A stretch of 51,867 nt of DNA from Bacillota bacterium (GCA_023420935.1 JAEZUR010000169.1:1-51867), one strand, 5' to 3'; counted from the stretch's first letter, positions 32,823 through 41,169 are shown. Made by a program: numbers and translations. Notes: generated from the sequence alone by a model not told the origin.

Positions 32823-35321
32823 CTATTTATGAATCATTACTTCTCCCGTTTCACCATTTATTGTGATTTGACTTCCGTTTGGTATCAGTTTAGTCACATC
32901 ATAACAACTAACAATGCAGGGAATTCCATATTCTCTAGCAATAATTGACGCATGGCATAAGACTCCTCCACGCTCTGTTACAATTCCACTCAATATAGCC
33001 AACCTACTGGTCCAACCTGTATCCGTAAATTTGGTTACTAGAATATCTCCAGCTTTCAGTTGATCTATCTGTGTTATGTCTTCCACTACCCTTGCAGTTC
33101 CTGTGACAATTCCTGTGTTGCAACCAATACCAGTAATTCCATCCCGACTATCTCTATACTTCATGGTTTTTTGTTGAAAGGAAACACCAATTTCATTTTC
33201 AGACATATAATTCCGAAATGATTGATAGTAAGTACGATTTCTCTGAATGAGTTTTGCTAAATCACTGGAATCCTTTTTATGATTCATAAAATCAAAGATA
33301 TCATTGATTTTTAAATACCAGATGTCATCCACAGTATGAATCGTTCCATTTTCATAATATTTCTTTGCCAATCGAACAGTAAATGCTCTTACGATATAAT
33401 AAAACCGGATGGAAATATCTTTTAATTCTTCTCTCCACCATAACATTTCACGGATGTTTTCCGTCTTTCTTAATAACTTTTTGTATCGTTTTGGGGATAC
33501 ATTCTTTTTTAAATGTTCTAGTTGCATTAAATATTTCTTATGCTGGGCTTCATTATCCTGTTCTGGGCTATAGCAATCTTCTAATAACACTGTTTCTTTT
33601 ACTATTTTTATTACTTTTTCAACCTCTTCACAATAACATGGATACGAAACATCTAATTCGCTTTCTGAATGGTATCCATATTGTTCTGTGTGGCTTCTTA
33701 ATTCTTCTATACTATAGTCATTGCCTTGATCATAATATAACTGTTCTAACTCTTTGATTGTTGTCCGTACCCAATAATTATAACTTACTTCTTCGGAACG
33801 GATCATTCTACTAATCCTCCAAATGTCATGAAAAGGTGCTAGATGTGATATGTGCTGCATTCCACCCAAAAGATCCAGATAATTACCGTTACTCATAAAG
33901 CTGGGCAAGTTTCTCTTATAAAGTGGCTGTCCAACTGTATTCATAAATATCTGCCAGAAATAGGTACATTCGCTTTGTAAGTAATCTGTTTTTATTAATT
34001 GGTACCATACATTTTCCACATCTTTGGTTGGATTTTTATTTTCTTCCAAATACCAATGATACTTTTCCATTAAGTTCTCTTTATCGCTCGAAACATTATT
34101 TCTTTGCACTTTATTTAGTTTCGATTGAGCTAGAGCGATTGGAATGATTCCTAAGATAGACTTTGGTGAAATCTTAGTGGTGTTGCCATTCCCATCATAG
34201 GTAATGGTAACGCCTAATTCACTGTCAAAATCCCGCTCCTTATATCCTGGAACCTTAGACATGGCTTCTTTCACGATACTCAAGTTCCAATATGGTCTTC
34301 CATAGTACATCATACCAAGTTTTCTAAGTCTATGTTTTTTCACCAGCTTTGCATCTAATAAGAACTTCTTTAAAATAATCTCCCATACATATTCATACAA
34401 GCTCCACATAAATGGTTTACATACAGTCGCAGAGACTCCTCCATCTTTGAAGTTAGCAGTTGTCCATTGATCCAATATTTCAGAATACATGATCTTTGTA
34501 ATTGGCCTAGCTTGTAAAATATATAATTGACCTGCTTCATAGGCAAATTCTACATCGCAGGGATAGCCAAACAAAACCTGTATAGAAAGAAGAACTTCTG
34601 AAAGTTTTGTAAACTCTCCTCGATCTAGTATCGTATTATTAGAACTATAATCAAAGGTTTCATCAAACCAGTTATACATATATTTCTCAGGATTCACTCT
34701 TCCACCAACAATGAGCTCGCCCTGACCTTTGGCTACTTCAACAACAATCTGCTTATCATTGCCTGTCAATGGATTCACAGTAAATCCGATTCCACTCACA
34801 TCAGACTGTACCATTTCCTGTATAATCACTGCCATAGAAAGATCCTTTATATCCAGTTTATTGTCTAATAAATAGGATAGATTCTCTTTTTCAAACATGG
34901 ATTTATAACAACCAAGTATGGCCTGCTTAATCTTATCAACACCTGACACATGAAGAAATGTTTCATATTGCCCAGCAAATGAAAAACCTTCTAGATCTTC
35001 TTTAGTTCCACTACTTCTAACCGCATATTGTTTATCCTGATCAATCATTTCAGCTAATTCTATGCTTATATTGTCTGGTATAATACATTCGTTCATGGAT
35101 TGAATGATATCCTGACTAATTTTGCTTATATTTTCTTTGGTTAAGGCTGCTAATCTGTTCTCTATGTACTCACTCTTTTTATTATAATGAATTATGTTCT
35201 TATATAATTGACTGTCTAAAACATTAAATTCTGGAACATGAAAGCCGTTTTCTTTCAACTGGGTGAGAAATCTAGCCTTATTGCCAGTTTCCATGGTACT
35301 TGCCATATTACTTTCTATCAT
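32823..35321 (-). CDS. PEP-synthase/rifampin-phosphotransferase-like enzyme, paralogue B
   Basis: 832 aa, same architecture as paralogue A but clearly divergent. The N-terminal ATP-binding domain has TGNKARFLTQL, YAVRSSGTKEDLEGFSFAGQ, VIIQEMVQSDVSGIGFTVNP and ILQARPIT. A ~450-residue middle domain is the most different part and likely sets the acceptor. The C-terminal swivelling domain has GGVLCHASIIARE with the phosphorylatable His at ~790; Cys replaces the usual Ser before it. AGGAG precedes the ATG. It sits between the CarS-like gene and pssA. Two different dikinase-like enzymes in one lipid operon is unusual. Confidence 0.85.
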   Translation of the reverse strand: MIESNMASTMETGNKARFLTQLKENGFHVPEFNVLDSQLYKNIIHYNKKSEYIENRLAALTKENISKISQDIIQSMNECIIPDNISIELAEMIDQDKQYAVRSSGTKEDLEGFSFAGQYETFLHVSGVDKIKQAILGCYKSMFEKENLSYLLDNKLDIKDLSMAVIIQEMVQSDVSGIGFTVNPLTGNDKQIVVEVAKGQGELIVGGRVNPEKYMYNWFDETFDYSSNNTILDRGEFTKLSEVLLSIQVLFGYPCDVEFAYEAGQLYILQARPITKIMYSEILDQWTTANFKDGGVSATVCKPFMWSLYEYVWEIILKKFLLDAKLVKKHRLRKLGMMYYGRPYWNLSIVKEAMSKVPGYKERDFDSELGVTITYDGNGNTTKISPKSILGIIPIALAQSKLNKVQRNNVSSDKENLMEKYHWYLEENKNPTKDVENVWYQLIKTDYLQSECTYFWQIFMNTVGQPLYKRNLPSFMSNGNYLDLLGGMQHISHLAPFHDIWRISRMIRSEEVSYNYWVRTTIKELEQLYYDQGNDYSIEELRSHTEQYGYHSESELDVSYPCYCEEVEKVIKIVKETVLLEDCYSPEQDNEAQHKKYLMQLEHLKKNVSPKRYKKLLRKTENIREMLWWREELKDISIRFYYIVRAFTVRLAKKYYENGTIHTVDDIWYLKINDIFDFMNHKKDSSDLAKLIQRNRTYYQSFRNYMSENEIGVSFQQKTMKYRDSRDGITGIGCNTGIVTGTARVVEDITQIDQLKAGDILVTKFTDTGWTSRLAILSGIVTERGGVLCHASIIAREYGIPCIVSCYDVTKLIPNGSQITINGETGEVMIHK

Positions 35322-35332
35322 TATGTATTCTC

Positions 35333-35920
35333 CTAAAACATATTTCTTCTTAACTTACCAACATATAAAAGCATATTAATTATGATGTGTGTCAATGCAC
35401 CTATAAACACATACAACAGATAAAAAGGAAAACTCATTCTATAAACCATTGCTATCACTAACACACATCCAAACAAAGAGTCTGCTTGATCTAGAAAGAT
35501 AAAGATAGACTTTATCCCTTTCCCGCTTTTACCAGGACTGATATCGAAACGTCTTTTAATAAAACTATTGGGAAGTTCTAATAAAACATAAGATAGTCCC
35601 AATAAAAAACCTATTAAAAGATTATAACTAATTGAATTATCATAACTCCTGTATAAATAGTTGTGGGCATTAAGAAAAGGAATTAAGTAACAAAGTAAAC
35701 CCCAGATCCATGTGGAGCCTATTCCAAGCACAATCATTCCAAAGAAACCCTTCCAGGTTTTATTATCACCAAAGATTCTCTTGCCATCAAAAAAATATTT
35801 ATGATTGTCAATAGGCCTATTAATAACGCCCAGATATGGGGTTTTAACCCATACCATATTTAAAATTCCTGCTATTATCACAGGCATAAGGCTAATATAC
35901 AGTTCAAGTAAGACGGTCAT
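35333..35920 (-). CDS. CDP-archaeol synthase (CarS)-like / CdsA-like CTP:lipid cytidylyltransferase
   Basis: 195 aa, about five membrane helices. FGDNKTWKGFFG (residues ~50-61) and the later ELPNSFIKRRFDISPGKSG and FLDQADSLFG blocks match the CarS/DUF46 pattern: GDGKTWRG, then SxxKRR near PG, then LDQxD. CarS makes CDP-archaeol from CTP and unsaturated archaetidic acid; bacterial homologues are uncharacterised to my knowledge. It is far shorter than bacterial CdsA (~270 aa) and lacks its C-terminal signature. First gene of the ten-gene operon; AAAGGA precedes the ATG, 8 nt away. Confidence 0.8.
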   Translation of the reverse strand: MTVLLELYISLMPVIIAGILNMVWVKTPYLGVINRPIDNHKYFFDGKRIFGDNKTWKGFFGMIVLGIGSTWIWGLLCYLIPFLNAHNYLYRSYDNSISYNLLIGFLLGLSYVLLELPNSFIKRRFDISPGKSGKGIKSIFIFLDQADSLFGCVLVIAMVYRMSFPFYLLYVFIGALTHIIINMLLYVGKLRRNMF

Positions 35921-35946
35921 GTTCTACGTCCTTTCGTATTCACTAA

Positions 35947-35967
35947 AATTCATGAATTATTATACCA
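35947..35967 (-). promoter_or_regulatory. Extended -10 promoter and palindrome at the head of the ten-gene lipid/MoxR operon
   Basis: Minus strand TGGTATAAT (35959-35967) is an extended -10 box; no good -35 box precedes it, as expected for that class. AATTCATGAATT (35947-35958), a perfect 12-nt palindrome, follows immediately and covers the likely start site, so an unknown repressor may bind there. No regulator gene is in the operon itself. Confidence 0.65.
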
Positions 35968-36009
35968 TAAGATGACTGCAATCCACAAATATTTAGATGT
36001 AGATAATAA

Positions 36010-36037
36010 AATAATCAAACTGATACGTTTGATTATT
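36010..36037 (-). terminator. Terminator of the 36067-36360 gene
   Basis: Perfect 11-nt arms AATAATCAAAC / GTTTGATTATT with a 6-nt loop, followed on the minus strand by TTTTATTATC. It separates the small accessory genes from the lipid operon. Confidence 0.65.
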
Positions 36038-36066
36038 TCATGAAGCAATTTTAATTGTTATATATA

Positions 36067-36360
36067 CTAGTCATCTTGATTCGCATCGGGATAAGAATCT
36101 GCACCCTCGGCAATATCTAACATTTCCGAAGTAGACAACATTAACCCATGATCCATTTCAGAAATCTCATCACTATCTTGGTTTGGCAAAGAAGTATGCT
36201 TTTCCTCTTCTACTTCGTTGTGAATAAAATTACCATCTTTATCAACAATTCTCTGATTGGTGAATGGAGTACAGGTTCCTTCTTTTAAATCATATTTTTC
36301 AACAATGGCATCGTCAATGGGTATCAGTTCTTGTTCTGTTTCTACAAATAGTCGTTCCAT
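36067..36360 (-). CDS. Small acidic hypothetical protein
   Basis: 97 aa, not recognised. Very acidic C-terminal half (EVEEEKHTSLP, DSDEISEMDH, DSYPDANQDD), no cysteine other than one in GTCTPF, no membrane segment. The N-terminus (RLFVETEQELIPIDD...EKYDLKEG) looks folded. GGAGG 5 nt before the ATG supports translation, and a terminator follows. It stands alone between the duplicated-repeat gene and the lipid operon promoter. Confidence 0.7.
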   Translation of the reverse strand: MERLFVETEQELIPIDDAIVEKYDLKEGTCTPFTNQRIVDKDGNFIHNEVEEEKHTSLPNQDSDEISEMDHGLMLSTSEMLDIAEGADSYPDANQDD

Positions 36361-36480
36361 ATGCCCTCCAGTATTTTTTAGTAATAATATAACGATAAAA
36401 AATATACGTCAGTTATATTGTTCGTTGTTTCGAACTTTGAATACTGGTAGTTTCTGTTTGTATTATATTTAACTTTCTGA

Positions 36481-36846
36481 TTATTCCATGTTCTCAAGTT
36501 TATCTAATAAAAATGATTTTGAAATATACATTGCTTTAATTATATGTTCCAGTCTTATATAATGTCCTGTGTCCTTCACAAATTTAAGCTGTGCTTTTTC
36601 ACATTTGCTAATTATAGAAGATACTGGCGGGATTGCTTTTGTTAATTCTTCTTTTGTATATTGTTCCATTACATCTTGGCCTTCTAATAATAATTTAGAA
36701 ATATTCAGTGCCTTTATCCTATTTTTCAGCAATGAATGTTGTGAAGTTCCCTCAGCAAATTTAGGTTGTATTTTTTCGCTTTCAATAATTGTCGATGATA
36801 TAACTTGGATTGCTGCTGCACACTCTTCTATTGTATATTGTTCCAC
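36481..36846 (-). CDS. Hypothetical protein made of a 59-residue tandem duplication
   Basis: 121 aa, GTG start at 36846 with GGAGG 8 nt upstream. Residues 1-59 and 60-118 are copies: MEQYTIEECAAAI / MEQYTKEELTKAI, ESEKIQPKF / KCEKAQLKF, KALNISKLLL / KAMYISKSFL. At DNA level the first ~15 nt of each copy are identical but for the start codon, with a 177-nt period, so the duplication is moderately recent. Each unit looks like two or three helices. No known motif. SD and codon use support a real gene. Function unknown. Confidence 0.72.
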   Translation of the reverse strand: MEQYTIEECAAAIQVISSTIIESEKIQPKFAEGTSQHSLLKNRIKALNISKLLLEGQDVMEQYTKEELTKAIPPVSSIISKCEKAQLKFVKDTGHYIRLEHIIKAMYISKSFLLDKLENME

Positions 36847-36887
36847 TGATTTTACCTCCTTTAAATATCTTAACTCTGCCTAATGAA

Positions 36888-37370
36888 TTAAACTCGGTTC
36901 ATCAAATCGATTTGAAACTCTCTTTCTTTCCTAACTTCATCAAAATCGTTTGGGTACATTAAATTAATTAGAGTAATGGCATAATCAGAAGCAATTAAGG
37001 CATGCCATTTGACATGAGGCGTAGCCGCTACCTGACCCATTGTTCTTAACACCTTTACTCTCACCGGGTCTTGTTCTTCACGCGCTAGGTTATGGATTTT
37101 AAACGCAACGTTTCGCGCATCTTGGAATTTCACCTTTCCTTCTTGCCACTTAAGGTTGATATCAAAACATTCCTCAATATCACTGTTTCTCTCAATCTTA
37201 CTAATCTCTAAAATATGTTCCGCCAATAATAAACTATATTGAGACATTTGCTTATGTGATTTGCTCACACTTATGTCTATTAATCTAACTTTTAATTCAG
37301 GAATATCATCAATTTTTCGAATGATACCAACACAATTCATATAGCTATGCCCATCTTTATGTTTTCCCAT
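36888..37370 (-). CDS. Imm5-like putative immunity-domain protein
   Basis: 160 aa from the ATG at 37370 (GGGAGG 6 nt upstream; the longer frame to 37412 has no SD). The C-terminal part has ARNVAFKIHNLAREEQDPVR, LRTMGQVAATPHVKWHALIASDYA, which recalls the helical putative-immunity (Imm5-like) family with its AxGxxxATxHVxxHA pattern. In polymorphic-toxin loci such proteins neutralise a toxin, but no toxin gene lies nearby, so it may be an orphan or have another job. Divergent from the double-MerR regulator. Confidence 0.6.
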   Translation of the reverse strand: MGKHKDGHSYMNCVGIIRKIDDIPELKVRLIDISVSKSHKQMSQYSLLLAEHILEISKIERNSDIEECFDINLKWQEGKVKFQDARNVAFKIHNLAREEQDPVRVKVLRTMGQVAATPHVKWHALIASDYAITLINLMYPNDFDEVRKEREFQIDLMNRV

Positions 37371-37562
37371 GGTAATCCTCCCACAAATATGTTTATTTTC
37401 ATCAGAGTACATGTTACAATTTAATTATATAACATTAATGCACTTATAAACTTTTTATAATACATTGTAATAAAATAAATCTATTTACTCATAAACCTTA
37501 TAATGGCATTTAATGTTTTTAAGTTTTTTAGGTCTTTATTATTTTATGGAAAGGAGCTTAAA

Positions 37563-38333
37563 ATGGAATATAGACCAATCGATATAGCAAGAATGCTTCA
37601 TATTAGTACATCGGCACTTCGAATTTATGAAGAAATGGGAATTATCCCTCTTGTTAACAGAACAGATACTGGTTATCGAATATTTACACAGATTCATCTT
37701 GATTACTTTATATGTATAAGAGAGATGGTGAAAGGATTTAGCTTAGAATTTACAGGTGAATTGCTAAAGGAACATATGAAAGGGAACAACGATCAAGCCT
37801 TATGGATGATTACCAAATCCCAAGCCGATTTATATGCTGAGAAAATAAGATTAGAACGTGTGGGACAAAATCTAATAAAGAATCTATACGATATAAAAAA
37901 CAAGGTAAATGAAGATGCTAAAAAAGATTGTGGTAAGGTTGGTAAGAAAGACAAAAAGAGTATAAAAAACGATAACAAGAATTTAATGACGTTAAAAGAT
38001 ATAAGCCAAAGAACTAATGTAAGTGTCACTACCATACGCTTCTGGGAAACAATTGGATTAATTTCATCTGTAAGAGGCGAGAGCAATAATTATAGGCTAT
38101 TTCACGAAGATCAAGTGAATAAAATATTAATTATTCATGCTCTGAAATACTCTCTAAAACTGAAGCATAATTACTATAACATAGATATGCTGAAAAAAGA
38201 ACTTCATACCTTTCAGTATAATGAAGATAATACTAAAGACCTGATAGAAAACATAAACAGTTATCTTAATCAGGTAAATTTGGAAATGATAAAAGCAATT
38301 TCTGCTTTTTATGAGCTAATAAGGAAAGAGTAA
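37563..38333 (+). CDS. Regulator with two tandem MerR-type HTH domains
   Basis: 256 aa from the ATG at 37563 (AAAGGAG 6 nt upstream; the longer frame has no SD). First MerR domain at ~1-70: YRPIDIARMLHISTSALRIYEEMGIIP...GYRIF. Second at ~141-205, after a lysine-rich linker (~115-140): MTLKDISQRTNVSVTTIRFWETIGLIS...NYRLF. A C-terminal helix completes it. Ordinary MerR proteins have one HTH and dimerise; here one chain carries both. No cysteines for metal binding are visible after either HTH. It is divergent from the Imm5-like gene; target unknown. Confidence 0.85.
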   Translation: MEYRPIDIARMLHISTSALRIYEEMGIIPLVNRTDTGYRIFTQIHLDYFICIREMVKGFSLEFTGELLKEHMKGNNDQALWMITKSQADLYAEKIRLERVGQNLIKNLYDIKNKVNEDAKKDCGKVGKKDKKSIKNDNKNLMTLKDISQRTNVSVTTIRFWETIGLISSVRGESNNYRLFHEDQVNKILIIHALKYSLKLKHNYYNIDMLKKELHTFQYNEDNTKDLIENINSYLNQVNLEMIKAISAFYELIRKE

Positions 38334-38368
38334 ACTTAATGAACTGAGTACGCTTACACTATTTATAT

Positions 38369-38491
38369 TTAATGTAAGCCATTATTGTCATATTTATTCT
38401 GAAGTTCCTGATATTCATTTATTTGTTCCGTATACTTCTGCAACGGTTTGGGCCTCTTTCCACTGCCATGCACAAACACAATACCATCGTC
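38369..38491 (-). pseudogene. Possible transposase fragment (IS1182-like), decayed
   Basis: A 40-codon open stretch bounded by stops, with no start codon or SD. It reads DDGIVFVHGSGKRPKPLQ then KYTEQINEYQELQNKYDNN. The KYTEQI...EYQ part recalls the linker of IS1182-family transposases just before the conserved ERNSYSKTD block, which is absent. No terminal repeats were found. Low-confidence scar between the MerR gene and lon. Confidence 0.3.
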
Positions 38492-38506
38492 CTAGGTTTC
38501 AGGTAT

Positions 38507-38562
38507 AAAAAGGGGGCTCTTGCTCCATAAATGATTACCCATCTATTTTGCAAAAGCCCCCT
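38507..38562 (-). terminator. Terminator of lon
   Basis: Arms AGGGGGCTCTTGC (38511-38523) and GCAAAAGCCCCCT (38550-38562), 12 of 13 pairing with a 26-nt loop. On the minus strand the stem ends in CCCCCTTTTTATA, giving the T tract. It lies 39 nt after the lon stop. Confidence 0.85.
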
Positions 38563-38600
38563 AGTTGTTATTTCACATTCTGTAACATTTGCTAATTCAA

Positions 38601-40868
38601 TTATTTTACTACTTGCATAATAACTTCTGTAACTTCTTTCACAGGTATAATCTTTAGTTTCTCTTTTACTTCCTTCGCCACATCCTCAAGATCATCCACA
38701 TTATCAAAAGGAATAAACACGTTACGAATACCCGCTCTTTGAGCAGCCATAAGCTTTTCAGGTAATCCTCCTATCGGCATTACTTTACCTCTAAGCGATA
38801 CTTCACCTGTCATTGCATATTCAGGACTAACTGCTTTCCCCATTATTAGGGATGACAATGCTGTTACTAACGTAATTCCTGCGGAAGGTCCATCTTTAGG
38901 AACAGCCCCAGAAGGTACATGGATATGTAGATCACTTACTGCCAGTTTCTCTGCTTCCTTTGGGAACATAGATTTTACCAAACTAATAGCAATCTGCGCT
39001 GACTCCTTCATAACATCACCAAGTTGGCCTGTTATCACTACCTTACCAGTACCTTTTATGAGAGAAGTTTCAATAAACAGAATATCACCACCAGCACGTG
39101 TCCAGGCAAGTCCTGTGACAACGCCTGGCATTTTCTTTTCTAGTATTCCTTCATGACGCATTGCCTTTCTGCCAAGATATTCAGGCACTTTCTTTTCATT
39201 CACAGTTATACTTTTTTGTTCACCCTTAACCAACTTTACAGCTGCATAACGGCCTAAGTTATCAATTTGCTTCTTCAAACCACGTACACCAGCCTCCATA
39301 GTATAATCAGCTATGATTTTTCTTAAAGCATCATCTGTTACTTTCAGATTCTGGGCTTTGATTCCCATATTCTTCATTGTCTTAGGCAATAGATGCTGTT
39401 TCGCAATCTGAAATTTTTCAATTGCAGTATATCCAGGAAACTGTATTACTTCCATTCGATTTAATAAAGGTTCCGGTATGGTATCAATAGAATTCGCTGT
39501 GCAGACAAATAAAACATCGGACAAATCATAAGGAACATTCATGTAATGATCGGTAAAGTTGCTGTTCTGTTCTGGATCCAAGACTTCAAGCAATGCACTT
39601 GCAGGATCACCACTGTAATCTTTCGACAATTTATCCACTTCATCTAAAACGATAACAGGATTGGATACACCACTTCGTTTCACACCTTCCATAAGTCTAC
39701 CAGGCATAGCCCCTACGTACGTCCTTCTATGTCCACGTATCTCCGCTTCATCTCGAATTCCGCCAAGACTAATTCTTACATATTCCCGATGAAGAGCCTT
39801 AGCAATACTCTGACCTATGCTAGTCTTACCAGTTCCCGGTGCTCCAACAAACAATAGGATAGAACCCGTCTGTTTCTTATTTAATCCCATGACAGCCATC
39901 TGCTGAATGATTCTATCTTTTGCCTTCTTCAATCCATAATGTTGTTCATTCAATATTTCTTCTGCTTCTGACAGATTAACGTTAACCGCTTCTTCTTTTT
40001 TCCATGAAAGACTAGTAATAAAATCCATGTAATCGTGGAGTATTCCATACTCATGACTATTTTTCCCTTCCTGTTTCATGCGGTTTAGTACCTTATCCGC
40101 CTCTTTTCGAGCTTCTGCATTCATTCCTGAAGCATTCAATCTATTTTCAAATTTACGAACATCCGATACATTTTCCGGATGCATCTCATCTAATTGCTGC
40201 TGCAAAAAATCAATCTGTTTCTTAATTGCAGATTCTCTATAAACTTGTTCATGAGTTTCTTTCTGGGCTGTTACAGCCTCATCTCTTATTTTAGAAATTT
40301 CAATGAATTCATAAATTACCTTTTCAATTAATTCACAGCGTTGCATCTCTGAATCAGTTTCTATGATAGAATACTTTTCCTCGTATGCTAAATTAAGATA
40401 ACCAGACATAGCACATATGATTTCGTTTATATCTTTCCATCGTAGAATAAAGGCTTTCGCCCATCCACCCCATTGAAAACCCTGAGCAAACTTAAGCATA
40501 GCTGATTGAATTTGTTCAAATTTAACATTTACATCTTCGTTAGAAATATCAGCTTTTGTTGGCCGGATACTTGCTGTCACGGATATTTCATCTGCTGTCA
40601 CTACGATATCAGAAATATCAACTCTATCATTTGCCTTAATACTAATATTACCGTCCTGATCAATGGCTTCCAATTTTCCGGAAATGCCAATTGGATAAAA
40701 ATCATCTGGTTTCATTTGTTCTCTTTCTTTATCACTCTTTAGCAACAGGAATATTACATCCTCTTCTATATTGGTAGATGAGATATTCATCTTCTGTAGA
40801 AGTTCATTTTTGAAGTAAAAAGTTACTCCAGGTAAAATCACCATATCGTAGATTGGTATTGTTATCAT
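38601..40868 (-). CDS. lon: ATP-dependent protease Lon
   Basis: 755 aa from the ATG at 40868 (AAAGGAGG, 7 nt spacing). The longer frame to 40943 runs through the CIRCE operator and is rejected. Order: LON substrate-binding domain (~1-190), coiled coil (~190-240), AAA+ module with Walker A GAPGTGKTS and Walker B VIVLDEVDK, then the serine protease domain with KDGPSAG (Ser662) and GGLPEKLMAAQRAG (Lys705), the Ser-Lys dyad. It degrades misfolded and regulatory proteins in the cytosol. The N-domain lacks the usual PLR motif start (it begins MITIPIYDMVILPG), a variant seen in Clostridia. A CIRCE element just upstream implies HrcA heat-shock control. Confidence 0.96.
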   Translation of the reverse strand: MITIPIYDMVILPGVTFYFKNELLQKMNISSTNIEEDVIFLLLKSDKEREQMKPDDFYPIGISGKLEAIDQDGNISIKANDRVDISDIVVTADEISVTASIRPTKADISNEDVNVKFEQIQSAMLKFAQGFQWGGWAKAFILRWKDINEIICAMSGYLNLAYEEKYSIIETDSEMQRCELIEKVIYEFIEISKIRDEAVTAQKETHEQVYRESAIKKQIDFLQQQLDEMHPENVSDVRKFENRLNASGMNAEARKEADKVLNRMKQEGKNSHEYGILHDYMDFITSLSWKKEEAVNVNLSEAEEILNEQHYGLKKAKDRIIQQMAVMGLNKKQTGSILLFVGAPGTGKTSIGQSIAKALHREYVRISLGGIRDEAEIRGHRRTYVGAMPGRLMEGVKRSGVSNPVIVLDEVDKLSKDYSGDPASALLEVLDPEQNSNFTDHYMNVPYDLSDVLFVCTANSIDTIPEPLLNRMEVIQFPGYTAIEKFQIAKQHLLPKTMKNMGIKAQNLKVTDDALRKIIADYTMEAGVRGLKKQIDNLGRYAAVKLVKGEQKSITVNEKKVPEYLGRKAMRHEGILEKKMPGVVTGLAWTRAGGDILFIETSLIKGTGKVVITGQLGDVMKESAQIAISLVKSMFPKEAEKLAVSDLHIHVPSGAVPKDGPSAGITLVTALSSLIMGKAVSPEYAMTGEVSLRGKVMPIGGLPEKLMAAQRAGIRNVFIPFDNVDDLEDVAKEVKEKLKIIPVKEVTEVIMQVVK

Positions 40869-40885
40869 AGGTTTTCCTCCTTTTG

Positions 40886-40912
40886 TCAGCACTCCATTTG
40901 ATTGAGTGCTAA
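40886..40912 (-). promoter_or_regulatory. CIRCE element (HrcA operator) upstream of lon
   Basis: Minus strand TTAGCACTC, 9-nt spacer, GAGTGCTGA. Consensus is TTAGCACTC-N9-GAGTGCTAA, so 17 of 18 arm positions match. It ends 18 nt before the lon ATG. HrcA/CIRCE normally controls groESL and dnaK. Confidence 0.93.
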
Positions 40913-41016
40913 TTTTCAAGTAATTTTTATGACGAATTAACAATTTAATTCGCCATATGAATCGAATAGTAATAGTAAATTTCTATCACATACAGTTAGA
41001 TACGATCAATTGGATC

Positions 41017-41169
41017 CTATTTTACTTTAATAATATAATTTTCTTTTCTAGTTTTTCCTTCTGGCAAAGGAGCTGCTGCATATCCTAAAATGCAGTTGGC
41101 AATTCCAACATATCCTTCTGGAACGCCCCATTCATTCATAAGGTCTTTTCCTTCCTGCGTCTCAAATAC
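41017..41169 (-). pseudogene. Nitroreductase-family C-terminal remnant
   Basis: About 50 codons ending at the TAG at 41017-41019 and opened by a stop at 41170-41172, without a start. The peptide includes DLMNEWGVPEGYVGIANC, then ILGYAAAPLPEGKTRKENYI and IKVK, which matches the C-terminal FMN-pocket segment of nitroreductases (VPEGY...LGYxxxPxPxxKxRK-NYI). The N-terminal ~75% is gone; the bases 41173-41325 between it and tetR show no more of the gene. An operator-like site remains 74 nt upstream. Confidence 0.72.

Noticed and set aside
40869..40943. Longer N-terminus for Lon
   Set aside because: Those codons cover the CIRCE operator and precede the strong SD; the ATG at 40868 fits better.
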